From Mercurialis annua (taxonomy: Eukaryota > Streptophyta > Magnoliopsida > Malpighiales > Euphorbiaceae), in contig NC_065572.1 of assembly GCF_937616625.2 (NCBI RefSeq), forward strand, positions 35,987,653 to 36,051,652: a DNA stretch of 64,000 bases, read 5' to 3'. Of the stretch, positions 34,712 to 47,310 are shown in pieces; positions within the stretch are counted from its first letter, which is position 1, and each line of letters opens with the position of its first letter. The notes under the pieces were generated by a model, which was given only the letters and a program-made list of their open reading frames with translations, did no database searches and was not told where the DNA came from. The position numbers and the translations under genes were made by a program.

Positions 34712-35216
34712 AATTGGAAATAATTTTAAAAATATCCATCGTTTGCTATTTGAATATATACGAGTTAATCTTTTTATGCCCTAAATTCACATAGGAATAA
34801 CTAGACACTTTCCTTTAGAGTCTTATCCTTATGTCCTTTTATGGTAAGGATAAAAGGGGAACATAAGTGCTAACCGAACCGAGTATAGACATTCTTTTGT
34901 ATGATTGTTTCGGAATGCCAAAGTCGATACATCATGCACCTCATGCATTGGCATATCATATTTGGCATATCACCCATTTATGTTCAGTATCCTATTCATG
35001 CATCTAGTATAATGAGCACGTCATTGCAATGTTCTAATCATGCATCATATTTATTTAGGAACCATCATTGCGCCCCCAAAGTTGCCTCGCACTACTCAGT
35101 ATAAAAGAAGCAAACAGTCACAAAAATGAGTTGCTTGGTCTAGACACGGAAAGCGTCTAGACAGATTATCTGAACCCATTGAAATCAATTTCGAAACGCC
35201 AGTCAAACAAGCACAA
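34712..35216 (+). other. Untranslated leader of copy B
   Basis: About 500 bp lie between the primer site and the gag start. A 67-codon open frame at 34901-35104 has no recognisable domain. Packaging signals are expected here but I cannot identify one. Confidence 0.6.
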
Positions 35217-36873
35217 ATGGCTCAAAATCCACAATCGCAAGGAGTACAATCATATCTTAGCCATGAAACTGAACCTATGTTAAGGGAAGAACTGGAAAAG
35301 ATAATTGAGAATACTCTTGATGCTAAGTTAGCTCCAATTTTAGAGGCTTTAAGGCTAATAAAGGGAAAAGCTCATGTAGAACCTTCCACTGTAACTGTTG
35401 AATCATCTCCGGCAGCTAATTCAAATCCTTCTAAAACAAATGAACCAAGATGTCATGGCTGACAAAGGAGAAGTTTGGGAACAAATATTTGGAGAAAAAT
35501 GACCTGTTGAAGTAGTCGTTAATCCAGTCCAAGCCAATCCTGAGATAGAAAAGATCACGAAGAAGCTTGAAAAATTGAAGACTCATATGGCATGCAAAAA
35601 GAAAGAAGCTTTTGACCTTGATGATCTAAGCTTAGTCCCTCCGAGTTTATTACCGGCAAAATTCAAGTATCCCGACATAAAAAAATATAATGGGGTCGGT
35701 TGCTGCATTAGCCATCTCAAATATTTCAAAACTCATATGGATACTACAAGTGCTGATGAAGATACCATATGGAGTTTATTTTCTCTGTCTATAGAAGGAC
35801 CAGTTTTGGAATGGTATTACGGACTGAGTCGGGCTGTGAGAAGCGATTGGAGAGAAATGATAGCTCAATTTGTGAAGAGGTATGATTATACCTCCTACAT
35901 CGAGGTTACTTTAATGGATTTGCAAGCAACAACCCAAAAGGCTGATGAATCATTCATGGATCATTTCAGAAGATGGTTACAAAAAGCCTCCCAGCTCAAA
36001 AATCAAATTGGTGAAAAAGATCAAATCCACCTTATGATAAACGGATCGTTACCTGCTATCAAGAAAGAGATAGCATGTTTTCCCTTTAAAAATTTTAGGG
36101 ACCTTTGTGATTCTGCACTTCAGGTTGAAAAGGTAATAAAGGAAAGAAATAAGGTATACGGGGGCTTCAATAATAATAATAGAAAGGGTACCAATATTAC
36201 CTCAAATCCAAACACCTCATCCAAAATTTTCCGATGTAAAAGCACTAAACAATCCTTCTCGAAGGTACTCTAACTTTAAGCTTCCCATGTCAAAATTCTT
36301 TGAGGATCTTAAAAAGAGAAATCTCATTAAACCCTTAGACCTAAAACCTTTACCACCCAAAATGTCACCAAGTTTCAATCCAAACTTGAAATGTTTGTAC
36401 CACCAACAAATCGGACATGACACAAACACCTGTTACAAGCTTCGAGACGCCTTACAAGATCTCATCGATTCTGGCAATATTCCTAACCCCGATGACCCAA
36501 ACAGACCTTCAACTAGACACAATCCTTTGCCCAACCACCAAAATAACAATAATGGAAATCATCAGGCTGTGCCGAGCATTTATATGCTCTCAACTGATGT
36601 CACGAACGAGAAGACCATCTTAAGCTCCATTAGAGTCACACCATATAAACCCCTTCTGATGTCCGTAATTGGTCAGGATGAAGCATATGAGGCTTTTAAA
36701 AGGAGGTGGTGCTCTCCAAACAAGGACCAACATGGAAAGAAGCCATCTTTTCAAATAATGAAAGAGATCAAAATCTAGTTGTTAACATGGTTAGAGGAAC
36801 ACCTGATTCTGGATATCTTGTACCTTCTGATTTTTGGGAAACGTTAGAAAATGAGTGTGAAAATATATCACCA
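35217..36873 (+). pseudogene. Tat copy B gag
   Basis: Gag starts at ATG 35217 (MAQNPQSQ) with an acidic helical N-terminal part that stops at TGA 35460-35462. The capsid-like retrotransposon gag domain follows in another frame (35575-36190, from EGPVLEWYYGLS to SFMDHFRRWLQKASQLKNQI). A further frame change near 36225, also present in A's sequence, leads to the C-terminal part with an intact CLYHQQIGHDTNTCYKL knuckle (36392-36433). A 1-bp loss near 36763 (B only) and the shared TAA 36874-36876 end it. Structural role: particle assembly and RNA packaging; not producible here. Confidence 0.87.
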
Positions 36874-36876
36874 TAA

Positions 36877-38346
36877 TTTGAATGTTTGGAACAAATTGAA
36901 GATTTATGGACTGAAACTGTGAAACCAATCACTCGTAGTGGCCGCTTCTATAACGAAGAAAAAGGCGAAGAAAAAGAGCTTGCGGGAGATACAACAAAAG
37001 AGTCTGAGGAAGATTCAGTGTTGAGACAACTAAGACACACTAAAGCAAATGCTACTGTATGGAATTTGTTGGTCGCGTCTAAGACTCAAAGAGATGCAAT
37101 GTTCGAAGCACTTGCATGTATGAAGATAGATGTCAACTCTACTCTGCAAGACATGGTCCACTTAGTAAAAGAAAGCAAAGATGTAACCTTTTCTGATAAA
37201 GACCTTACGTCTGAAGGTAGAAATCACACTCGAGCTTTGCACATTCAAGTGGAAACAAAAAGGAGAATCGTTCCTAGAGTCATGGTGGATGATGGTTAAG
37301 CATTAAATGTATGTCCATTGAAAGTACTACCAAAGTTGGGAATGACTAAAGATGACTTACAGAAAACGGAGTTAATCATAAGGGGATATGATGAGTCTAG
37401 GAGACAAGTAGAAGGAACCTTCAAGATAGTCATTAAAGTAAGACCCATTGAATCTGTAGTGGAGTTTATGGTGGTGGATATACCAATCAGCTACGCATTA
37501 TTGCTTGGGCGACCATGGTTTCATGCTCTGGGAGGGATTCCTTCCACCCTTCATCAGAAAATTAAATTTCCATTTAATGATGAAGTTATTACCATCTCGG
37601 CTGAGGAAGATATAGTATGCTCGAAAGTGGATTTAGGAGCAGAAATCCCTCCAATCACTGGTTTTAATTTTGTTGGTGGGATATATGAAGACTATATGGA
37701 CCCACAAGTTGCCATGATGATGAAGAATATGAAATTCTTCCCTGGCCTTGGATTAGGCAAGAATCAGCAAGGCATTCCCACAATTCCTGATTTTTGAGGA
37801 CAAAACACTAAGGATGAACTCGGTTATGACCAAAGAAATGCTCACAAAAGTGCGATGCAAACTGAGAAAGGCATATTCGTGAAAGAAGGAACTGGAAAAA
37901 ATTATGCAAACATGATACCGCGAAAGGAGTGTCCCGGATGGGAAATCTTCAACGATGCGGTCAAGGATGTTTGCACCAAGAAAAAGTGGAATATTAACAA
38001 GATGTTAATTGGTCTAGACCATGCTCTCGAGATCCAAGATGAAGTTGGGACCATCTCCATGGAGGACTGCATTATGAATAAGTTCAAGCCTCTTGATTTA
38101 GAGGATGATGTTTTTCTTTCTGATGTAATGGATGACAATGATGTATTCCTTTCCAAGTTTAATGCAATAAAAGCAAACTTCGTTTATTTGTTTGATGTTT
38201 TTCCTGATGGAAGCATTTGCGCATTAGATTATTTTCATAGCATATTTCATATCAATTCTATGGAACACATTTCATTTAATTTGGGTACAATTGAAAATCC
38301 TAGGGAAATACTCTTAGGTGGAAATTGCACTCCTGAATTTAGTTAG
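36877..38346 (+). pseudogene. Tat copy B protease and G-patch linker
   Basis: Retropepsin-like domain with VDDG at 37285-37296, immediately followed by TAA (37297-37299) where copy A has TCA. It continues with LLGRPWFHALGG near 37500. The G-patch-like FFPGLGLGKNQQG precedes the shared TGA at 37795-37797. The acidic linker (37855-38346), conserved with copy A, ends at TAG 38344-38346, found only in B. Function would be Gag-Pol processing. The G-patch may bind nucleic acid, by analogy with other retroelement G-patches. Confidence 0.82.
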
Positions 38347-39600
38347 AGACATGAGAGAATTTTAAAAGAAAAAGAAATAGCTTTTGCATGGACTTATGAA
38401 GATATGCCAGGAATAGATCGAGATATTGCTCAACATTACATTCCAACACATGACCATGTTAAACCAGTCAAACAAAAGCTTAGGCGTATGAAACCAGAGT
38501 GGGCACAAAAAGTTAAAAATGAAGTAGAAAAACAAATAAAAGAAGGTTTTCTTGAAGTGATCGATTATCCAGAGTGGCTAGCCAATATTGTTCTGGTACC
38601 TAAAAAGAATGGAAAAGTTAGGATGTGTGTGGATTATAGGGACCTCAATAAAGCCTCTCCAAAGGATGATTTTCCATTGCCTCACATTGATGTTCTGGTT
38701 GACTCAGCTGCAGAAATGTTGTGGTACGCTTGCTGTGATGGTTTTTCAGGTTACAATCAAATACTAACTGCCCAAATCCATAAAGCCAAGACATCATTCA
38801 TTACTGAATGGGGAACATTTTGCTACAAAGTTATGCCGTTTGGATTAAAGAATACAGGAGCCACTGACAAACGGGCTGTGACAACTCTATTTCATGATAT
38901 GATGCATAAAGAAGTGGAGATTTATGTCGATGATATGGTAGTAAAAGCAAAGTCTGAAGAGGAATACTTTGAAGCCCTTGAAAAGTTTTTAGATAGGGTT
39001 ATCAAATACAACCTTAGACTAAATCCCAAAAAGTGTATTTTTGGTGTGGGATCTTGTAAATTATTGGGATATGTGGTGAGCCAAAGAGGAATAAAGATTG
39101 ATCCCGATAAAGAAAAAGCTATAAAAGAAATGCCGGCCCCAAAGACGGAAACTGAGGTTAGAGGATTTCTAGGAAGATTGCAATATATCAGCAGATTTAT
39201 AGCCAAATTAACAACCGTGTGTGGTCCAATTTTCAAATTGCTAAGAAAGAATCAGCCAATGATATGGACAAAACAGTGTCAAGAAGCATTCGACAAGATC
39301 AAAGACTATTTGTCTAATCCTCCGATCCTAAAGCCTCCCAAATCACGAAAACCTTTGACGTTGTATCTTTCTATAGAGGATCAAACAATGGGAGCTATGC
39401 TAGCACAAGAAGACGTGGGATATGTGGAGCATGCCGTATACTATCTCAGTAAAAAACTAAGTGAAAATGAATAGAGATATACAATGATGGAGAAAATGTG
39501 TCTGGCAATGGTGTGGCTCACTAAAAAATTAAAACACTATTTTATGAATTACCAAATTGATGTGGTGTCAAAAATTGATCCAATGCGATATTTATACTAA
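38347..39600 (+). pseudogene. Tat copy B reverse transcriptase and Gypsy RNase H
   Basis: A long open stretch (38404-39474) holds the reverse transcriptase fingers and palm with CVDYRDLNKASPKDDFPLPH and the catalytic YVDD at 38923-38934. The motif around MPFGLKN reads TGATDKR rather than AGATYQR as in copy A, two of these being unusual changes. The RNase H follows with SRKPLTLYLSIED and is broken by TAG 39472-39474 (shared with A) and TAA 39598-39600 (B only). Confidence 0.9.
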
Positions 39601-41516
39601 AATCCATCCCTGATAGGAAAGCTTGGGAGGTGGTTACTTCTACTGTCGGAATTTGATATACAATACATACCAAAGAAGGTAATTAAGGGGAGAGCTGTGG
39701 CTGACTTCCTAGCGCAAAATCCAGTAGATGATAGTGAAGTAATTGACTTTTCCTTCCGAGATGAAGATATTAGACTAATAGATATTGGAAAGTGAAAAAT
39801 GTACTTCGATGGTGCTGCAAATAAAAGTGGAGCTGGTATTGGCGTCATTTTGGTTTCCCCAGAAGGTGAATGGATGCCATTATCCAAAAGGCTATTTTGG
39901 GCCACCAACAACATGTCTGAATACGAAGCTTGTATTTTTGGATTGGAATCATTGATATCATTAGGAATCAAACATGTAGAAATTTTTGGAGATTCCAGTC
40001 TAGTAATAAAACAAGTGAGAAAGGAGTGGGAAATAAAAGAAGAAAAATTAAAACCCTATCTCCAATATACTGAAGTTCTCAAGACACATTTTGATGTAGT
40101 TGAATTCAAATATATCCCTAGGGAAGAAAACCAGATAGCTGATGCTTTAGCTGGATTAGCTTCAGTATGGGACGATCCTGGAAGATTGTTTGTCAAGCCA
40201 CTAGTAATGGTAAGGAGTAAGGTTCCATGCTTTCAAGCTGCACAAATATTAGACATCACGCAAGATGAAAAGCCTTGGTTTCATGATATTTTGAGGTTCA
40301 TGCAAGATAAACATTATCCAGTAGATGCTACCACAAAGGATAGAAATTTGATTCAGAAATTGGCTCAACAATTTTTCTTATTACATGGAAAACTATATAA
40401 ACGTCATCATGACTTACACCTGTTGTGCATAGATGAAGAAAAAGCCAAACAACTTATGGAGGAAGTTCATTCGGGTGTTTGTGGACCTCATTTGAACGGT
40501 AAGGAATTATCTCGTAAAATCATGCGATAAGGATATTTTTGGTTGACGATGGAAGCCGATTGCATCCATTTCGTTCGAAGGTGCCATAACTGTCAAATTC
40601 ATGGGGATCCAAGCCATATTCCGCCATCAGAATTGCATAGTCTTACTTCGCCATGGCCCTTCTCTGCTTGGGGAATCGATATTATTGGAAAAATTCACCC
40701 GACCGCATCAAATGGTCACGAATTCATCGTGGTTGCCATAAATTACTTTACAAGATGGGTGGAAGCTGAATCCTACAAGACATTGGGGGCAAAACAAATG
40801 GCTGAATTCATTGAAACTCACTTAATATGTAGATATGGGATTCCACACCATATTGTGAGCGACAATGGAGTACAATTCCAAGCAGAAGTGAAACAACTAT
40901 TGCGTGAAAATGGGATCGAGCACCATAAGTCTTCACCGTATAGGCCTCAGGCTAATGGAGCAGTGGAAGCGGCGAATAAAAATGTTAAAAAGATTCTCGC
41001 TAAAATGGTGGAGACATACAGAGATTGGTCAAAGAAATTACCATACGCCTTACACGGGTACAGAAGAACAACAAGAACGTCAACTGGTGCAACCCCATAC
41101 TCCTTAGTATATGGAATGGAGGCTGTCTTGCCTGTTGAGGTTGAATTACAATCACTTAGGGTGGTGTTGGAGGCTCAAGTCCCAGAATACGAATGGGCTA
41201 GAGCAAGATATGAACAATTGGCTGCATTGGACGAGAAAAGAACGCGAGCAATGTTCAATAACCACATGTACCAAAGGCGAATTGCCAGAACTTTCAACAA
41301 GAAGGTCAAAATAAGCAAAATAAAAACAGGCGATTTGGTGTTGAAGCAATCGAGACCAATTCCATTTGACCCAAGAGGAAAATTTCGACCTAACTGGGAA
41401 GGTCCATACTTAGTCAAAAAGATCCTCTCAAAAGGAGCTATCAAGCTATGTATGTGGAAGGCAATGAATTCACTGAACCAATCAACCTGGATAGGTTGAA
41501 GAAATACTATGTTTAA
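39601..41516 (+). pseudogene. Tat copy B archaeal-type RNase H and integrase
   Basis: After TGA 39793-39795 (tryptophan codon in A) comes the archaeal-type RNase H from 39799 (DGAANKSGAGIGVILVSPEG, GDSSLVIKQ, REENQIADALAG). Integrase carries its HHCC finger, split by TAA 40528-40530 (shared), then an open 40543-41499 with catalytic D 40678, D 40861 and E 40966. A frame change near 41445 separates the last residues, which end at TAA 41514-41516. This is the best-preserved integrase core of the two Tat copies. Confidence 0.9.
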
Positions 41517-41789
41517 GTGAGAGTGTGCTTTATCCCGCTAGGCTGCTACATCCAACTACAACTTAGGCAAAAGTTAGGGATTGAGAGAAAATATTTAGTT
41601 TGAAAACCCTTATGGGCAAACTAATAACAGGTTGTGCAAATTGCTAAAACATTGTACCCTTATTAAATGAAATAAACATATCAAATTGATATTTAAATAT
41701 GAGTGCATTTAATTTAGTATTGTATTATGCATTAATCGGGGAAGACTTAGAACAAATAAGTCACCCACCCTATCCACAAAGTGGTCGAA

Positions 41790-41980
41790 CTACGTGGACT
41801 TTGATCCTGCAAAAGCAGGTACGTAGGCACTCAAACCATTGAGTTCAAGTCCAATCACAAAAAGAATATGTCCATTTCTTTCGCAACCTACCATTGAAAA
41901 TAAATTTTGGAAGTCTATTGCCGAACTACGCTAACTTTGATCCTGCCACAGCAGGTACGTAGGCACTCAAATCATTGAGT
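41790..41980 (+). repeat. Two CTACGT/ACGTAG stem modules in 3' UTR (B)
   Basis: As in copy A, but the inner stem of the first unit is longer: CCTGC with GCAGG around AAAA, where A has CCTG/CAGG. Confidence 0.75.
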
Positions 41981-42204
41981 TCAAGTCTAGTTAATTAAAA
42001 AATAATAATTTTCATACATTCATCTATCCTAACAAATTTACCTCATGAAATATCCACACCCTCCAAATTTCTAATTTAAACTTACTTCATTCAAAATCTT
42101 GCCAAACCTGATTTTTTTTCCTTTGTCATCCGTTACATCATAAATTTCATCATTGAGCATATTTTCCCTCATTAATAAAAAGAAAAAAAATTAATAAAAT
42201 AAAC

Positions 42205-42527
42205 GCTCGTCGAGTTGAAAATCCGCAAAGGGCGACTCGAGCAAAAATTAGAGCAGCTCGTTGAGTTGAAAACCCAAAGAGGGCGGCTCAAGCAAAAATT
42301 AGAGCAAATCCCGTTGAGTCAAAAACCTCTGTAGGCAGCTCAAGCAAAAAAAAAAGAGTGAACAAAAATAAAATGAAACAAAAGCTTGTCGAGCCGAAAA
42401 CCAGCAAAGGGCGGCTCGAGCAAAAATTAGAGCAGCTCGTCAAGTTGAAAACCCGCAAAGGGCAACTCGGGCAAAAATTAGAGCACACAAATTGACTAAG
42501 CTGAAAACCCGTAAAAGGGCGGCTTAG
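42205..42527 (+). repeat. Six ~50-bp hairpin repeats in 3' UTR (B)
   Basis: Counterpart of 6203-6525. The CGAGCCG/CGGCTCG and CTAAGC/GCTTAG stems are kept, and the bulge triplet of the fourth unit reads TGT instead of CAT. Confidence 0.75.
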
Positions 42528-42965
42528 ATAAAGATCAATACAAAAACTTTGCCCAAGACAATGAGGTGAAACAACATTGAAAGATCTATTATCGCGCAAG
42601 TTTTACTTTAAAGAATTATATCATTTCTTACTTTGAGCTACCAATAAAGATTTCATGGCAAGTAAATGATATATGTGGCGTGAAGATAATCTGTCAAGAC
42701 TTTTGAAGTAAGAAAAAAAAAGACTGAATGAAAGATCATTTGAATCATCAACGACAACCTATTGGGGGCAATGTTCTTACACTCACACATATCCATGCAT
42801 ACATGTCGTCTCTAAATAATTAGGGGCATTCATATACACGACATCTTTTGATTTACTTTTGGAACATTCCGAATCATACAAAATAATATGGAAAATCTGT
42901 ATATGGAAATATTATGACCTACTTAATGGTCGTATTCATCGGCTCATAAAAAAGTCAATGGTACT

Positions 42966-43344
42966 CATAACTTACACAACGGTTATGAAATTGGATGGCC
43001 TACGCAACGGCTAAAAAATCTCTTTGACTAACATAATGATCATATTCGTTGACCTATGCAACGGTCTACGAAGCTTATAACTTACATAACGGTTATGAAA
43101 TTGGATAGCTTACGTAACGGCTATGAAAATCTTTTTGACCAACACAACGGTCATATTCATTGACCTACACAAGGGTCTATGAAGCTCGTAACTTACGCAA
43201 CAGTTATGAATTGGATAGCCTACACAACGGCCATGATAATCTTTTCGTCCTACACAATGGTCTTGTTCGTTGACCCACACAACGGTCCACATTATTCAAA
43301 ACCTACGCAACGGTTACGAATTAGGTAGCTTACACAATGGCTAT
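42966..43344 (+). repeat. Mini-hairpin array, TACACAAC-like loop (B)
   Basis: Counterpart of 6961-7338, starting with CATAAC/GTTATG at 42966, with few base differences from A. Confidence 0.75.
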
Positions 43345-43363
43345 CTTAAATCTTCACTAACTT

Positions 43364-43614
43364 ATAGCCTGTGCACCGGCTATTTACTAAATCATCACTA
43401 ACTCTTTACTTTCCCTTAACATGCATGTAGCTGGCACATCAGCTATTTATGGACTCTTCACAACTGCATGGCTCGCACATCAGCTATTAACTAATTTTTC
43501 ACTTTCCCGTAGCTAGCACATCAGTTATCACTAACATAATTTTTTTTTGCTCGTGGCTGGCACATCAGGTATTTACTAACCTTTGAGTATCGCGTAGCCT
43601 GAACATTGGCTATT
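43364..43614 (+). repeat. Mini-hairpin array, GCACAT-like loop (B)
   Basis: Counterpart of 7359-7607, beginning with ATAGCC at 43364-43369. One arm is altered (CAGGTA for CAGCTA near 43566). Confidence 0.7.
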
Positions 43615-43862
43615 CAGTAGTTCAAATTTTGCTAACTTACAGCTTTAAAGGGTAAATGTTGCATAAACCTTTAGAAACCCATTTTAAATTCAGACTTTTG
43701 TTCTTTACTTTTCTTAATTTTATAATTCCTATAAAAATCTATGCTAACATGCTTACTCATTGCTTTGTCGTAATTTATGAATTAAACCGTTTAAAGAAAA
43801 AGAAAAAACTTTATCGCATATTTCTTCATTGTTCATAAATTTCTCCAAAGCAGGGGGCAAAC

Positions 43863-45728
43863 TGTAAGCGTTCGATTTTCAGGTTTGAATTATAAAATTA
43901 ATATAACTATTGAACTCTTAGTCAATTAAATTTGAGTTTCAGAGACCGATTTAATTTCTTTACCAATTAGGATTTACTTTCACATTATTTATAAAATTTT
44001 ATTTTTTTATTAATTTACATATTTATTGTCTTTTATTTTATTTTTAAAAAAAAAATTATTTAATAAAATTTGAAATAAAAGAGTGAGCCAAAATGCATTG
44101 GTCATTTAATCAATTTCAGTTTCAAATTACAATTAATAATATAATAATGAATAAAAAAAATCTAAAATACAAAGAAATAAACTTTGGACCCAACAAGTCT
44201 TGGCCAATATCCATAATCACATCCTCTTCATGTCCCAACCCAATTTCAAGCCTGCTACAGTTTTACTCCAGCCCTGAAACACCCCTTTCATGTATACACC
44301 AGACAACACCTAATCCTCTCTCCCTTTAGCTCCTTAATCTGCAAGTAAATGAACCTCACTCAGCATCCAATGAGACGTTAATAATCGTTCCTATATATAA
44401 GGAGCACAGCCAATTGCAAAAAAGGACACCAAGATAAATACGCTAAAAAGAGGGAGGAACACTGCAGAAATAGCAAGAAAAATACATAACAAAAAGAGAG
44501 CAGAAAGCTGCTGAAACATAGATAGGAAAAAACAGAGTTAAAAATAGGCATAATTATTCAGTAATAGTTGAAGCAGCAACTAGAAGAAAGAGCTTATCAA
44601 GACACAAAGGTGATAGGGCCTCCATCACAGAATAGAATCGAAACCAACCACACCACACACTCACTTAGAATTTCCATTTCAACGCTAAAAACAGACATAA
44701 AAAAACAAGGAAAAGAGGTATATTGTTCTTCTAAAAATCAATGTCTTATCATTTTTTTTAATGCAATAACATTATGCTCTTATTTTCTTCTCTGTAAATG
44801 GTTATTAGCATAAATTCATATCATTTTCATCGAATATTGGTTGTTGTGACTTCAAATGGGTGGATACCCATTTTTCGTATAGTTATTCTAAACAAGCAAA
44901 CTGGGTGGATACCCTATTAAAAATGAATGAGTTGCAAAATGAATTAGAGTTCAAAAGATACTAAAACTCAATATAATTGCATCACAACACAGTCCAGAGT
45001 AAAGATAAAAAAAAGACATAACTACTTAGCTCATCCTCTCTGTACCTCCATCTTCCCAATTCTGCTTCTAGTGCCTCGAACCCGTCTTGTAGGTTTTAGT
45101 CGCTCGTCCATACGGTCTTGATCATATCTAATCGATATCACTGAGCCACGGCACAATCGCTACCATCAAATTTGATCACCTCGATTTGATTGGATCAGTC
45201 CAATCTTGAAAGTTAAATTAATAAAACAAATCAGGAATCAAAGATTAAGCATAGAAGAAAATAATAAATAAAAACAAAAGATTATAGATTTCTTATGCTT
45301 CGTTGTTCATGGCTTACCATCTTTTTCTTTTGATCTCTTTATTTGGCTAAAAGAAAATCCTGAACTTGAAATTGGAGAGAGATTAGTGATTTAAATAAGT
45401 GGTGGGTGGTAAGACAAAAAAAATAATAATAAGAACAAAGTGAAGGTATTGAATTGAGAAGGAGATGAAGGAGAAAGTGAATTTGAAAAATGGCTTAGTT
45501 GGGCTTATTACCACATTTGAGTTTGTTTTATAATTGTTGGCTTTATTATCATATACGGGTGTCTTGCTAATTAAATAAAAAAATGATTTTATTTTGCTTT
45601 AATAAATTGGCTTATATATTAGTTAATTAAGTGGACTCAGTAAATAAAAATGCGTTCAGCACATAACACCATTAATGGCCAACCTCCTTTGCAAGACGAT
45701 TGATTTTTATCTATCATTTCATTTGCTT

Positions 45729-45772
<44 letters not shown>

Positions 45773-47310
45773 AACGAAATCTAGGATTCCGGATTTCATT
45801 TTCCGTTTAATATAAATAAATAATTTTAACGGTATCTTGGATAAGATATCAAAATTAATAAACTTTTAAATTTTATTTTTTAAAAAAATGAATAAATAAA
45901 AACCAAATTGTTTAATCCATTTACAGTTCAAACGAATTACGTGGGTTTTGATTCCGACACACTGGATACATAGGCATCTCGGAACACAAACACCGACTCA
46001 AATCCATTTTTTTAAAAATTTATGTTTTACAGTTCAAACGAACTACGTGGGTTTTGATTCCGACACAACGGATACGTAGGCGTCTCGGAACACAAACCGA
46101 GATTCAAACCCACTTTTCTAAAAATATTTCCATTTTTCTAAAATACAGTTCACACGAACTACGTGGGTTTTGATCCCGGTACGCTGGGTACGTAGGCATC
46201 TCGGCACACAAACCGGGACTCAAATCGAATTTTCAAACACTTGTCTTTTTTTTATATATAAAAATTCTCATTCGAAGTACGTCGACTTTGATTCCGGCAC
46301 ACCGGATACGTAGGCATCTGGGGACCCAGATCCAAGTCTCGCCTTTTGAAACTTTATTTTTTTTCAATAAAAATTATAATTTATTTCATCTCATTTATAT
46401 AATATGGATTCGTATTATAATTGAGGGTAATTTTATTTCATTGTTCAATATATTTTTGTATTAATTTATATATGGGTTCCATTCTGACTTTTTATATCTT
46501 TATTTTATCTCACTTATAATACGGATTCATATTGTAATTGATTTTGATCTTGTCTGTATTAAATTTATTTTTAAATCTATTTTTATACAGATTTAAATCT
46601 AGATTTTTTTATCATATTTTTTTTATCTGTCATTTATTATACGGATTCGTATTATAATTGATGATAGTTTTAGTTCCATGTTTAATATATTTTTGTGTTT
46701 ATTTATATATGCTCAAATATAGTCCTTTTTTTATTTAATTTTGTTTTAGTAGTAAAGTTATAATTTATTTTATTTTTGCAATTAGATTCGTAATACAATA
46801 TGTGTACTTTTATTTATGGATTTAGTTTAATTTAGTTTATTTATTTATTTTTAACTTCACTAGTTACACACACTCACAAAATGGCACGGATGATCCATTC
46901 ACCCTGTTTTAGGATAGACGAAAATGAGTACCGTCATCTTCGAGGGAAGCCCGGAGCTCTGCGCGAAAGTTTTCACTCAAAACTAACTCCTGTTAAATTC
47001 GGATACGATTAGCAGTGAGGGTTTATTGGTTTTGAGACCCCTTTGTCTTAGAATTAGAAATCAAAAAGTTAACTCGTAAATATCAGTAAGCAAACGATGG
47101 ATTGAATAAAATAGTATTTCCGAACCCGAATCTCTGAAGAGGTGAAGATGGTTATAATGTTTTAACCGTCTTTTCCTTCCCGGTTAACCCCGGGTGGCGA
47201 CTCCATATTTATTTTTCACAATTCATTTGTATTATACGGAATTCGTCAAAATCGTGTGAGCCTGCATTAAAAATGAAAATGCGACCTTAAAAACGCATGC
47301 GGTCATCACA
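43863..47310 (+). repeat. 3' LTR of Tat copy B
   Basis: TGTAAGCG to GGTCATCACA, 3.45 kb, with TATA at 44392-44400, a TTA microsatellite at about 45731-45771 and CTACGT modules at 45937-46331. It shares three deletions with the 3' LTR of copy A that its own 5' LTR lacks. GTAAC (47311-47315) follows as target duplication. Confidence 0.93.

Larger units (their letters stand above)
41517..43862 (+). other. Tat copy B 3' untranslated region with hairpin arrays
   Basis: Collinear with the UTR of copy A at an offset of about 36,004 bp. It has the same four repeat blocks and the polypurine tract AAAGCAGGGGGCAAAC at 43847-43862. Spacers between the blocks are AT-rich with nothing I can identify. Confidence 0.82.
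24451..47310 (+). mobile_element. Tat-lineage Ty3/Gypsy retrotransposon, copy B (complete, degenerate)
   Basis: Both LTRs, primer site, gag-pol, 3' UTR and polypurine tract are present, flanked by the 5-bp duplication GTAAC (24446-24450 and 47311-47315) in satellite DNA. The element is about 16.1 kb without the nested 6.7-kb insertion in its 5' LTR. The domain order protease, reverse transcriptase, RNase H, archaeal-type RNase H, integrase places it in Tat. The reading frame is interrupted many times; mobility could only be in trans. Confidence 0.92.

Noticed and set aside
34901..35104. 67-codon frame in the copy B leader as an extra Tat ORF1
   Set aside because: Some Tat/Ogre elements have an upstream ORF, but this one is short and lacks any recognisable domain.
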